Assembly: GCF_900187565.1 (NCBI RefSeq)
Contig: NZ_FYED01000015.1
Span: 62,001-126,000 of the forward strand
Reading direction: 5' to 3'
DNA length: 64,000 nt
From: Pseudomonas sp. Irchel 3A7
Lineage (GTDB): Bacteria; Pseudomonadota; Gammaproteobacteria; Pseudomonadales; Pseudomonadaceae
Shown: positions 24,116 through 32,572 of the stretch, in pieces
Layout: each line of letters opens with the position of its first letter
Position numbering within the stretch: the stretch's first letter is position 1
Made by a program: the position numbers and the translations under genes
Notes under the pieces: model-generated
Told to the model about the DNA's origin: nothing
Seen by the model: the letters and a program-made list of their open reading frames with translations, nothing else
Database searches by the model: none

Positions 24116-25338
24116 TGGCCAGGGCTTACATCTACATGGAGCATCCTGAAACCGGTCAGGTGGTTACGCTTGGACGATTGATCATCAGCAATGGTGTAGG
24201 CGAGTTCACCTATGACCCTGATTACGTGGCCACGAAGGGCTGGGTGCCTGATCACATCCGATACCCGCTTCGTGCACAGCCTTTCCAGGGCATTACGAAA
24301 AATCGCGGCGTACCCGGATTCATCAACGATGCCATGCCCGACGGTTGGGGCGAGCGTGTGCTGCATGACCTGCATCGAACGGACCTGGATACGATCGACT
24401 ACCTGCTCAAGTCGCCCAACAATGATCGCGCCGGGAATCTGATGGCCGGGCAATCACGGCATCCACCTGAAGGCATTGGTCAGGAAATGTTGCCGACACT
24501 CAAAGGCCTGGCCCCCTTCATCGAAGCGACCGAAGCGATTTTTGATAATCAGCTCGATGATGAAGCAATCAAGACGCTGAAACTGCGCAAACAGCGTTCA
24601 TCCCTCGGCGGCGCCAGGCCCAAGAGAACATTACAGGACCAAGGTGTATTGATTCTGGTCAAACCGCGTGATCGCTATGACGCTTGTGATGTCCCGGCGC
24701 TGGAACACGCTTGCATGACGTTTGCCGCGCTCAAGGGATTGAACGTTGCAAGGACCGGGCTGTATGCCGCAGAACCCTCGACGCTGCTGGTAAAACGCTT
24801 CGATCGTCAGCCTCCCGCGGATTCCGGGCGGCGCCTGCCCATGCTGAGCGCTTTGACGTTGCTGGACGCGGAATGGAAAACCAATGATCGCAGTGCCTGG
24901 GCATATGCCGGTCTGGCCAACGAGATGAAGCGTCGTGGCGTGCCGGAAGAGGACCTGCATGAACTCTTCGTTCGCATGTGCTTCAACGCATTGGTTGGCA
25001 ACGACGACGATCACCCGAAGAACCATGCGGTTCTCTGGCTTGAAAGCCGGTGGCGCTTGGCGCCGATGTATGACGTGGTGCCCGGGCTTGATGGTTCGTC
25101 CCCGCCCTATCTTTCGATGGCGGTTGGACGCCAGGGCAGAGTCATCAGCCGGGAAAACTTGCTGAGTCATTGCACGCACTTTGCACTTACACCCCAGCAG
25201 GCCGCTGATCAAATGGATGCAGTGATTGGTTGGGAAGCGGACCTTCGCCAGCATTATGCAAACATGCTGGAAGGTGCCGAGTTGGAACTGGCCCTGGCTG
25301 CAATCGGTTCATTGCGAATGCGGGCTGTGACCGTTTAA
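24115..25338 (+). CDS. hipA: HipA-family serine/threonine kinase toxin
   Basis: HipA-family kinases phosphorylate target proteins, classically glutamyl-tRNA synthetase, and cause growth arrest. The 407-residue protein has the N-terminal couple_HipA region, the ATP-loop SSLGGARPK (162-170), the LVKRFDR strand (225-231), the catalytic loop NALVGNDDDHPKNHA (291-305) and the Mg-binding MYDVVP (318-323). All kinase residues appear intact. AGGGGGGAT precedes the ATG. The end overlaps the convergent tetR gene by 4 bp with no terminator between them. The variable position in toxin operons and the mixed codon use fit an acquired module. The target here is unknown. Confidence 0.92.
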   Translation: MARAYIYMEHPETGQVVTLGRLIISNGVGEFTYDPDYVATKGWVPDHIRYPLRAQPFQGITKNRGVPGFINDAMPDGWGERVLHDLHRTDLDTIDYLLKSPNNDRAGNLMAGQSRHPPEGIGQEMLPTLKGLAPFIEATEAIFDNQLDDEAIKTLKLRKQRSSLGGARPKRTLQDQGVLILVKPRDRYDACDVPALEHACMTFAALKGLNVARTGLYAAEPSTLLVKRFDRQPPADSGRRLPMLSALTLLDAEWKTNDRSAWAYAGLANEMKRRGVPEEDLHELFVRMCFNALVGNDDDHPKNHAVLWLESRWRLAPMYDVVPGLDGSSPPYLSMAVGRQGRVISRENLLSHCTHFALTPQQAADQMDAVIGWEADLRQHYANMLEGAELELALAAIGSLRMRAVTV

Positions 25339-25970
25339 GTCGTCACTCGTTTTGGCAAATACGGTGGCAGGTACAGCCCCAGATACGCATCAAACACCCG
25401 CATCCCTTCCTCGGCCATGCGCGCCGTGATCTGCCCGTGTTGCTGCACCGAGCGCGCGTAGACGCGGTCGCCAAGTTCCATGGCCAGGGCAAACACATCG
25501 ACGTCGTTCGGTAATTTAGGTAGCTCGAAGTGGTGATCGAACAGCTTGTGCATCAGGTCGCCCAGTTCGATGTCGTGCTGGCGGTCGGCCTGGGTGACTT
25601 CGGTGAGGCCATGCTGGGCGAGGATCAGTTGGCGGGCGGCGGCGTCTTCGCTGTAGATCGCCAGCATGCGTTGTTCCACCAATCGCGACAGATCACGCCA
25701 GCCGCCCAAGGCGTGATGGTCGATGGGCGCTTGCAGGCAGGCACGGAATGCCGCGTGGACATCGGCCGTCAGTGCTTCGAGCAGGGCCGGGACGCTGGCA
25801 AAAAAGTGGTAGACGGAAGAAGGCGGGATCTCGGCGCGCTCGGCGACGCTGTAGATCGACAGACTGGCCACGCCCTCGGCCGCCAGCAGCGTGCGCGCCG
25901 CATCGAGTATCGAGTCGATCCGGGCCTGGCTGCGTGCACGGGGTTTGCGAACGGTGGCGGTGCGCGTCAT
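25335..25970 (-). CDS. TetR-family transcriptional regulator
   Basis: This is a 211-residue repressor. The N-terminal TetR helix-turn-helix spans about residues 12-58 (ARIDSILDAARTLLAAEGVA, then VAERAEIPPSSVYHFFASVP). The C-terminal ligand domain is helical, with HALGGWRDLSRLVEQRMLAI. ATG 25970 has a GGAG 6 bases upstream; an upstream GTG/ATG extension is less likely. It lies on the same strand as, and 240 bp downstream of, spuI, with a terminator between them. It may regulate the polyamine genes, but nothing in the sequence proves that. Its 3' end overlaps hipA. Confidence 0.88.
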   Translation of the reverse strand: MTRTATVRKPRARSQARIDSILDAARTLLAAEGVASLSIYSVAERAEIPPSSVYHFFASVPALLEALTADVHAAFRACLQAPIDHHALGGWRDLSRLVEQRMLAIYSEDAAARQLILAQHGLTEVTQADRQHDIELGDLMHKLFDHHFELPKLPNDVDVFALAMELGDRVYARSVQQHGQITARMAEEGMRVFDAYLGLYLPPYLPKRVTT

Positions 25971-26054
25971 TGGAGTCTCCTGCGGGGCAGCGGGCATTGT
26001 ACGAGCAGGCTTCTATGTTGTCTGCCAGGACGCCATCGCGGCGGTGCGACGATT

Positions 26055-26140
26055 CGACAAGCCCGCTCCCACAGGGTTGTGTGTTGCATATAAATTTTGA
26101 GTACGCAGATGATCCCTGTGGGAGCTGGCTTGCCAGCGAT
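26055..26140. repeat. REP doublet (type C: 'ggcttgcc' core)
   Basis: gacaagcccgctcccacagg and ctgtgggagctggcttgcca are imperfect inverted halves 41 bp apart. The second half has its own tggc-ttg-cca hairpin. It lies between tetR and the spuI terminator. Confidence 0.65.
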
Positions 26141-26157
26141 CCGCCGCAGGCGGCCAT

Positions 26158-26198
26158 AAAAAAACGCCGCCGGCTTTTAACAGCCGGCGGCGTTTTTT
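26158..26198. terminator. Bidirectional terminator after spuI
   Basis: An 18-bp-class stem (aaaaaacgccgccggct / agccggcggcgtttttt) with a short ttaac-type loop and A/T tracts on both sides. It ends spuI on the minus strand and insulates tetR. Confidence 0.95.
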
Positions 26199-26210
26199 CG
26201 CTACAACCGC

Positions 26211-27587
26211 TTAAACGGTATGCAGGTACCAGTTGTACTCAAGGTCGGAGATGGAGTGTTCGAACTCCTCCAGCTCACTCTCTTTGCACGCGACGAAGAT
26301 ATCGATGTATTTCGGATCGATGTACTTGGCCATGACTTCGCTGTCGTCCAGCTCACGCAAGGCATCGCGCAGGTTGTTCGGCAGGCTTTGCTCGTTCTGC
26401 TCGTAGCTGTTGCCTTCCACCGGCGCGCTCGGTTCGATCTTGTTGACCAGGCCGTGGTGCACGCCCGCCAGGACCGAAGCCATGAGCAGGTAAGGGTTGG
26501 CATCGGCGCCGGCTACACGGTGCTCCAGACGTACCGCGTCGGCGGAGCCGGTCGGTACGCGCAGGGCCACGGTACGGTTGTCCAGGCCCCAGCTCGGCGA
26601 GTTCGGCACGTAGAACTGTGCGCCGAAGCGGCGGTAGGAGTTGACGTTCGGGCAGAGGAAAGCCATCTGTGCGGGTAGGGTCTCGAGCACACCGCCGATC
26701 GCGTGACGCAGCGCGGCGTTCTGCTCGGGATCCTCACTGGCAAAAATATTCTTGCCGTCTTTGTCGAGAATCGAGATATGGACGTGCAGACCGTTACCCG
26801 CCTGGCCCGGGTAAGGCTTGGCCATGAAGGTGGTGTCCATCTCATGGTCGTAGGCGATGTTCTTGATCAGACGCTTGAGCAGGACCGCGTAGTCGCAGGC
26901 CTTGATCGGGTCGGCCACGTGGTGCAGGTTCACTTCGAACTGCGCCGGGGCACTTTCCTTGACGATGGCGTCGGCCGGGATGCCTTGTTCTTTCGCGCCT
27001 TCCAGAATGTCCTGGAGGCAGTCGACGTATTCGTCGAGGTCGTCGATCAGGTAGACCTGGGTCGAGTGCGGGCGTTTACCGGAAACCGGCGAGCGAGGCG
27101 GTTGCGGACGACCGTTCACGTTCTCCTGGTCGATCAGGTAGAACTCCAGTTCGAATGCGGCGCAGATGGTCAGGCCCATTTCGTCGAACTTGCGCACGAC
27201 ATTGGCCAGCACTTCGCGCGGGTCGGCGAAGAACGGCTCGCCTTCGAGTTCGTGCATGGTCATCAACAGTTGCGCGGTCGGGCGTTTCTGCCAGGGTTCA
27301 TTGCACAGGGTATCGGGGATTGGATAGCAGATTCGGTCAGCATCACCGATGTCCAGGCCCAGGCCGGTGCTTTCCACCGTCGAGCCGTTGATATCCAGAG
27401 CAAATAGAGAGGCCGGCAGGTTGATGCCTTTCTCGTAAACCTTGTGGAGGCTGGTGCGTTCGATGCGCTTGCCGCGCACCACACCATTCATATCCGCAAT
27501 CAGAAGGTCAACGTACAGAACCTCAGGATGTTCCTTAAGGAACGCGTTCGCTTCGTTAAGCTGAACGGCACGCGGGGGTACCGACAT
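26211..27587 (-). CDS. spuI: Gamma-glutamylpolyamine synthetase (glutamine synthetase family)
   Basis: SpuI-type enzymes ligate glutamate to polyamines (ATP-dependent), starting the gamma-glutamylation route of putrescine and spermidine breakdown. The 458-residue GlnA-like cytoplasmic enzyme contains the N-terminal beta-grasp segment (VDLLIADMNGVVRGKRIER), the catalytic FELEFYLID, the ATP-binding KPYPGQAGNGLHVHIS and NRTVALRVPTGS, and the C-terminal GADANPYLLMASVLAGVHHG. ATG 27587 has AAGGTG upstream. It is divergent from the spuA remnant/spuB side; the 278-bp region between has dyads. A paralogue (spuB) lies 0.7 kb away, as in P. aeruginosa. The PuuA-like function is family-based. Confidence 0.9.
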   Translation of the reverse strand: MSVPPRAVQLNEANAFLKEHPEVLYVDLLIADMNGVVRGKRIERTSLHKVYEKGINLPASLFALDINGSTVESTGLGLDIGDADRICYPIPDTLCNEPWQKRPTAQLLMTMHELEGEPFFADPREVLANVVRKFDEMGLTICAAFELEFYLIDQENVNGRPQPPRSPVSGKRPHSTQVYLIDDLDEYVDCLQDILEGAKEQGIPADAIVKESAPAQFEVNLHHVADPIKACDYAVLLKRLIKNIAYDHEMDTTFMAKPYPGQAGNGLHVHISILDKDGKNIFASEDPEQNAALRHAIGGVLETLPAQMAFLCPNVNSYRRFGAQFYVPNSPSWGLDNRTVALRVPTGSADAVRLEHRVAGADANPYLLMASVLAGVHHGLVNKIEPSAPVEGNSYEQNEQSLPNNLRDALRELDDSEVMAKYIDPKYIDIFVACKESELEEFEHSISDLEYNWYLHTV

Positions 27588-27613
27588 GATGCAACACCTT
27601 TGTTGTTAAAAAT

Positions 27614-27626
27614 ATCAATCATTGAT
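27614..27626. promoter_or_regulatory. ATCAAT-c-ATTGAT palindrome in the spuI/spuB divergent region
   Basis: A perfect 6+6 dyad lies 27 bp upstream of the spuI start, where a repressor or activator of spuI could bind. A second, weaker dyad (ttttttac / gtaaaaaa, 27783-27790 and 27802-27809) lies nearer the spuA side. The rest of 27588-27865 shows T-rich stretches and no gene. Confidence 0.4.
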
Positions 27627-27865
27627 CTTTTCAGATTCCAGTCAACCCGAACGGCCTGCCGAAGTCAAGCGAGGCCTTTTTTGCCCTAAAAAAGCGCCGT
27701 GACGGCATTTATGGGGCAGTTTGGGGCGTTTTTTTATCCATGGGGGACGCGACACCCGCAGGTTTGAGCAGGCCGTGTTGTATTTTTTACGGGGGTGTTG
27801 TGTAAAAAAATGAACAAGGCTAAGCTCGAATCAAACCCATAACAGCAATAATACCGGGGTGCTTC

Positions 27866-28174
27866 ATGTCTCGCCTGCCGTTAATCGGCGTCACCGACTG
27901 CTCCAGGCAGAACGGTCTGCATGCTTATCACATCAGTGGCGATATCTGCTTGAGCGTTGAGGCTCCAGAGGCTTCGGACCTGTCGGTGATCCTCGCTTCC
28001 CTGGCGGATCGACCATCCCCGTCCGTTATTCTGGACGGCCTCGATGGCACACCCATTACGGTTACTCCATTCAATATAGAACCTATTCACAATAGCGGCT
28101 CGGCCATCGTGCAGGGTACCGCTCGTGATTCTGCACGCCCCATGTTTACCGGGGTGGCCAGGAAATCACGATAG
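27866..28174 (+). pseudogene. spuA: spuA remnant (gamma-glutamyl-polyamine hydrolase, N-terminal fragment)
   Basis: This 102-codon frame looks like the first 40% of SpuA/PuuD, a class-I glutamine-amidotransferase-fold hydrolase of about 250 residues. Family features visible are MSRLPLIGVT at the start, GLHAYHISGD, SVILASLAD, ILDGLDG, NIEPIHNSG and GTARDSAR, in order. Everything after that is missing, including the nucleophile Cys (GICRG), the catalytic His and the core of the domain; spuB starts 92 bp later. It sits exactly where spuA should be. The frame is still open, so a short protein could be made, but it cannot be a hydrolase. The sequence has drifted (GTPITVTPFN where the family has an LLFTGSPSN-like stretch). 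Confidence 0.8.
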
Positions 28175-28265
28175 CCTGTGCCAGATACGTATTTCAACGC
28201 GACGCCGATGCGTCAAACATCGCCTGACTCGCAAGGGTCGGGAAACTCAAAGCCTAGAGGCATTT

Positions 28266-29624
28266 ATGAGTAACAACCTCGACCAGCTCACCGATTGGTT
28301 GAAAGACCACAAGATCACAGAAGTCGAATGCATGATCGCCGACTTGACCGGGATTACCCGGGGCAAGATTTCGCCGACCAACAAATTCATCGCCGAAAAA
28401 GGCATGCGTCTGCCAGAAAGCGTGCTGTTGCAGACCGTAACCGGCGATTACGTCGAAGACGACATCTATTACGAACTGCTCGACCCGGCCGACATCGACA
28501 TGATCTGCCGTCCCGACCAGAACGCGGTGTACCCGGTGCCATGGGCCATCGAACCGACCGCCATCGTCATCCACGATACCTACGACAAGCAAGGCAACCC
28601 GATCGAGCTGTCGCCGCGCAACGTGCTCAAGAAGGTCCTGAAACTCTATGCCGACAAAGGCTGGCAGCCGATCGTGGCGCCGGAAATGGAGTTCTACCTG
28701 ACCAAACGCAGTGACGACCCGGACTATCCGCTGCAACCACCGATCGGCCGTTCCGGGCGCCCGGAAATCGGTCGACAGTCGTTCTCCATCGAAGCGGCGA
28801 ACGAATTCGATCCGCTGTTCGAAGACGTCTACGACTGGTGCGAATTGCAGGAGCTGGACCTCGACACGCTGATCCACGAGGACGGCACGGCACAGATGGA
28901 AATCAACTTCCGTCACGGTGATGCCCTGTCCCTGGCCGACCAGATTCTGGTGTTCAAGCGCACCATGCGCGAAGCCGCGCTCAAGCACGACGTGGCGGCG
29001 ACCTTCATGGCCAAGCCCATGACCGGCGAGCCGGGCAGTGCGATGCACTTGCACCAGAGCATCATCGACATCGAAACCGGCAAGAACATCTTCTCCAATG
29101 AAGACGGGACCATGAGCCAGTTGTTCCTGCAGCACATCGGTGGTCTGCAGAAACTGATTCCCGAGCTGTTGCCGCTGTTTGCGCCCAACGTCAACTCGTT
29201 TCGCCGCTTCCTGCCGGACACCTCGGCCCCGGTGAACGTGGAATGGGGCGAAGAAAACCGTACCGTGGGCTTGCGGGTGCCGGATGCCGGACCGCAAAAC
29301 CGTCGGGTGGAAAACCGCCTGCCGGGTGCCGATGCCAACCCGTACCTGGCGATCGCCGCGAGCCTGCTCTGCGGTTACATCGGTATGGTCGAAGGCCTGA
29401 ACCCGAGTGCGCCGGTGGTGGGGCGTGGCTATGAACGCCGCAACCTGCGCCTGCCACTGACCATCGAGGATGCGCTGGAACGCATGGAAAACAGCGCCAC
29501 CATCGAGAAGTACCTGGGCAAAAATTTCATCACTGGCTACGTCGCGGTCAAGCGGGCCGAGCATGAAAACTTCAAGCGCGTCATCAGTTCGTGGGAACGG
29601 GAATTCCTGCTGTTTGCCGTCTGA
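28266..29624 (+). CDS. spuB: Gamma-glutamylpolyamine synthetase paralogue (glutamine synthetase family)
   Basis: SpuB is the second glutamine-synthetase-like enzyme of the polyamine cluster. The 452-residue product has the GS motifs LTGITRGKISPTNKF, PEMEFYLTKR, KPMTGEPGSAMHLHQS, NRTVGLRVPDAGPQNRR and GADANPYLAIAASLLCG. I chose ATG 28266 because AGAGG sits 7 bases upstream and the GS N-domain starts there. spuC follows after 60 bp. Compared with SpuI it has a longer PPIGRSGRPEIGRQSFSIEA insert and differs in the substrate pocket. Exact polyamine preference cannot be read from sequence. Confidence 0.92.
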   Translation: MSNNLDQLTDWLKDHKITEVECMIADLTGITRGKISPTNKFIAEKGMRLPESVLLQTVTGDYVEDDIYYELLDPADIDMICRPDQNAVYPVPWAIEPTAIVIHDTYDKQGNPIELSPRNVLKKVLKLYADKGWQPIVAPEMEFYLTKRSDDPDYPLQPPIGRSGRPEIGRQSFSIEAANEFDPLFEDVYDWCELQELDLDTLIHEDGTAQMEINFRHGDALSLADQILVFKRTMREAALKHDVAATFMAKPMTGEPGSAMHLHQSIIDIETGKNIFSNEDGTMSQLFLQHIGGLQKLIPELLPLFAPNVNSFRRFLPDTSAPVNVEWGEENRTVGLRVPDAGPQNRRVENRLPGADANPYLAIAASLLCGYIGMVEGLNPSAPVVGRGYERRNLRLPLTIEDALERMENSATIEKYLGKNFITGYVAVKRAEHENFKRVISSWEREFLLFAV

Positions 29625-29684
29625 TGCGCCGGGCGCTGCCGCTGTCGAGCGGCGCTCTCACCTGGATTTTTTAGGAGATTGGTA

Positions 29685-31049
29685 ATGACCAGCAACAATC
29701 CGCAAACCCGTGAATGGCAAACCCTGAGCAGCGATCACCACCTGGCCCCGTTCAGCGACTTCAAGCAGCTGAAAGAGAAAGGCCCGCGGATCATCACCAA
29801 CGCCAAGGGTGTCTACCTGTGGGACAGCGAAGGCAACAAGATCCTCGACGGTATGGCCGGCCTGTGGTGTGTGGCGATCGGTTACGGTCGTGATGAACTG
29901 GCCGATGCCGCCAGCAAGCAAATGCGCGAACTGCCGTATTACAACCTGTTCTTCCAGACCGCCCACCCGCCGGTGCTGGAACTGGCCAAGGCCATCGCCG
30001 ACATCGCGCCAGAAGGCATGAATCACGTGTTCTTCACCGGTTCCGGTTCCGAAGGCAACGACACCATGCTGCGTATGGTTCGTCACTACTGGGCGATCAA
30101 GGGCCAGCCGAAGAAGAAAGTCATCATCAGCCGCAAGAACGGCTATCACGGTTCCACCGTGGCCGGCGCGAGTCTGGGCGGTATGACCTACATGCACGAA
30201 CAGGGCGACTTGCCGATCCCGGGCATCGTCCACATTGCCCAGCCTTATTGGTTCGCCGAAGGCGGCAAAATGACCCCGGAAGAATTCGGTATCTGGGCGG
30301 CCAATCAGCTGGAAGAGAAAATTCTGGAAATCGGCGTCGATAACGTCGGTGCCTTTATTGCCGAGCCGATCCAGGGTGCCGGTGGCGTGATCATTCCGCC
30401 AGACAGCTACTGGCCGCGCATCAAGGAAATCCTCGCCAAGTACGACATCCTGTTCGTGGCTGACGAAGTGATTTGTGGTTTCGGTCGTACCGGTGAGTGG
30501 TTCGGTACCGATTTCTACGACCTCAAGCCCGACATGATGACCATCGCCAAAGGCCTGACCTCCGGCTACATCCCGATGGGTGGCCTGATCGTGCGTGATG
30601 AAGTGGTCGACGTGCTCAACGAAGGCGGTGACTTCAACCACGGTTTCACCTACTCCGGCCACCCGGTGGCGGCGGCTGTAGGCCTGGAAAACATCCGTAT
30701 CCTGCGCGAGGAAAAAATTGTCGAGCGCGTCAAGGCAGAAACGGCACCGTATTTGCAGAAACGCCTGCGGGAACTGAACGATCACCCGTTGGTGGGCGAA
30801 GTTCGTGGGGTGGGTCTGTTGGGGGCCATTGAACTGGTTCAGGACAAGGCCACACGCAAGCGCTACGAAGGCAAGGGCGTCGGCATGATCTGCCGGCAGT
30901 TCTGCTTCGATAACGGGCTGATCATGCGTGCCGTGGGGGACACCATGATCATCGCGCCACCGCTGGTGATTACTCCGGCGGAAATCGATGAGCTGGTGAC
31001 CAAGGCACGCAAGTGCCTGGACCTGACGCTCAGTGCATTGAAGGGCTAA
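29685..31049 (+). CDS. spuC: Polyamine:pyruvate aminotransferase
   Basis: SpuC transaminates putrescine and related amines with pyruvate as acceptor. The class-III PLP enzyme of 454 residues has the PLP lysine K289 in TIAKGLTSGYIPMGG, the cofactor motif FTGSGSEGNDTMLRMVRHYW, and VADEVICGFGRTGEWFG. ATG 29685 follows TTAGGAGA; an in-frame TTG at 29679 is not needed. It is linked to spuB upstream and to the spuDEFGH transporter downstream. Confidence 0.95.
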   Translation: MTSNNPQTREWQTLSSDHHLAPFSDFKQLKEKGPRIITNAKGVYLWDSEGNKILDGMAGLWCVAIGYGRDELADAASKQMRELPYYNLFFQTAHPPVLELAKAIADIAPEGMNHVFFTGSGSEGNDTMLRMVRHYWAIKGQPKKKVIISRKNGYHGSTVAGASLGGMTYMHEQGDLPIPGIVHIAQPYWFAEGGKMTPEEFGIWAANQLEEKILEIGVDNVGAFIAEPIQGAGGVIIPPDSYWPRIKEILAKYDILFVADEVICGFGRTGEWFGTDFYDLKPDMMTIAKGLTSGYIPMGGLIVRDEVVDVLNEGGDFNHGFTYSGHPVAAAVGLENIRILREEKIVERVKAETAPYLQKRLRELNDHPLVGEVRGVGLLGAIELVQDKATRKRYEGKGVGMICRQFCFDNGLIMRAVGDTMIIAPPLVITPAEIDELVTKARKCLDLTLSALKG

Positions 31050-31101
31050 GTGCTAGGCTCTGAGCGGAAGCATGAAACTTTCGCTCGGCTCAGTCATAAA
31101 G

Positions 31102-31126
31102 GGCGGCCTTTCCTTGAAAGACCGCC
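31102..31126 (+). other. Intercistronic hairpin between spuC and spuD
   Basis: ggcgg-c-CTTT-ccttg-AAAG-a-ccgcc folds into a stable stem without a T tract. It may be an mRNA-processing or stabilising structure that lets spuD be expressed more than spuC; that is inference. Confidence 0.45.
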
Positions 31127-31218
31127 TCGGATCTTGCCAGACTAGCCGCGGTTCCAGTTGTCCGGGTTCGGCCGCTGAACAAAGTGGTTCAAAAAAGAAA
31201 AATTTGGAGCATTAACGC

Positions 31219-32331
31219 ATGAAGGCATTAGGAAAAAAGCTTGCTGGCAAGACACTCCTCGCCATGTCCCTGATGGGCATTATGGCGGGTGCGGTTCAGG
31301 CGGACGACAAGGTGTTGCACGTCTATAACTGGTCCGACTACATCGCTCCGGACACCATCAAGAAATTCGAAACCGAATCGGGCATCAAAGTTGTCTACGA
31401 CGTCTTCGACAGTAACGAAACCCTTGAAGCCAAGTTGCTGGCAGGCAAGTCCGGTTATGACATCGTTGTACCGTCGAACAACTTCCTGGCCAAGCAGATC
31501 AAGGCCGGCGTCTACCAGAAGCTGGACAAGTCCAAGTTGCCTAACTGGAAAAACCTGAACACCGACCTGCTCAAGGCCGTATCGGTCAGCGACCCGGGCA
31601 ACGAGCACGCGTTCCCGTACATGTGGGGTTCGATCGGCATTGGTTTCAACGCCGAGAAGGTCAAGGCTGCACTGGGTGCCGATGCACCGACCAATTCCTG
31701 GGACCTGCTGTTCAAACCTGAAAACGCCGCGAAGTTGAAATCGTGCGGTATCAGTTTCCTCGATTCGCCAACCGAGATGATTCCGGTGGCGTTGCACTAC
31801 CTGGGCTATCCAACCGACAGCCAGGACAAGAAACAACTGGCCGAAGCCGAAGCGCTGTTCCTGAAAATCCGTCCTTCGGTTGGCTACTTCCACTCGTCCA
31901 AGTACATCTCCGACCTGGCCAACGGCAACATCTGCGTGGCCGTGGGTTACTCCGGTGACATCTACCAGGCCAAGGCGCGTGCCGCCGAAGCCGGTGACAA
32001 GGTGAAAGTCAGCTACAACATTCCGAAAGAAGGTGCCGGCAGCTTCTACGACATGGTCGCCATCCCTAAAGATGCCGAAAACGTCGAAGGCGCCTACAAG
32101 TTCATGACCTTCCTGCAGAAGCCGGAAATCATGGCTGAAATCACCAACGCCGTACGCTTCCCGAACGGTAACGCGGCGGCCACGCCTCTGGTCGAAAAAG
32201 AAATCACTGATGATCCAGGCATCTATCCGCCGGCGGACGTGCTGGCCAAGCTGTACGCGATTGCCGACTTGCCGGCCGCGACCCAGCGGATCCTGACTCG
32301 CAGCTGGACCAAGATCAAATCCGGTAAGTAA
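31219..32331 (+). CDS. spuD: Putrescine-type periplasmic binding protein
   Basis: SpuD binds putrescine in the periplasm for the SpuFGH importer. The 370-residue PotF-like protein has a signal peptide at 1-28 (cleaved after AGAVQA, before DDKVLHVYNWSDYIAPD). Typical PotF/PotD motifs are YDVFDSNETLEAKLLAGKSG, SSKYISDLANGNICVAVGYS and the C-terminal RILTRSWTKIKSGK. ATG 31219 has GGAGC 10 bases upstream. SpuE, encoded 241 bp later, is its paralogue. Putrescine preference is by analogy with P. aeruginosa SpuD. Confidence 0.94.
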   Translation: MKALGKKLAGKTLLAMSLMGIMAGAVQADDKVLHVYNWSDYIAPDTIKKFETESGIKVVYDVFDSNETLEAKLLAGKSGYDIVVPSNNFLAKQIKAGVYQKLDKSKLPNWKNLNTDLLKAVSVSDPGNEHAFPYMWGSIGIGFNAEKVKAALGADAPTNSWDLLFKPENAAKLKSCGISFLDSPTEMIPVALHYLGYPTDSQDKKQLAEAEALFLKIRPSVGYFHSSKYISDLANGNICVAVGYSGDIYQAKARAAEAGDKVKVSYNIPKEGAGSFYDMVAIPKDAENVEGAYKFMTFLQKPEIMAEITNAVRFPNGNAAATPLVEKEITDDPGIYPPADVLAKLYAIADLPAATQRILTRSWTKIKSGK

Positions 32332-32341
32332 GTAGTAAACC

Positions 32342-32444
32342 CTGTGGGAGCGAGCCTGCTCGCGAAAAAAATCGGAACGCCGCGGGGGTGTCAGGCACCA
32401 CGCGTTATCGTTGACGGCCATCGCGAGCAGGCTCGCTCCCACAA
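32342..32444. repeat. REP doublet (hybrid of types A and B) inside the spu operon
   Basis: The outer halves are type A (ctgtgggagcgagcctgctc / gagcaggctcgctcccacaa), but the spacer (ccgcgggggtgtcaggcacc ... gttatcgttgacggccatcg) is of type B. It lies between spuD and spuE. Confidence 0.85.
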
Positions 32445-32572
32445 GGGTCTTTATAAAGTTTGCTGGAACGGTTTTTCGAGGGTAAGTTGCGCGCCGGTTT
32501 TGTTGCCAGGCAGCCATGGCTGTCATGTAACGCGGGGCAACTTGGGCCCAACTAATTTTAGAGGACCTCCAC

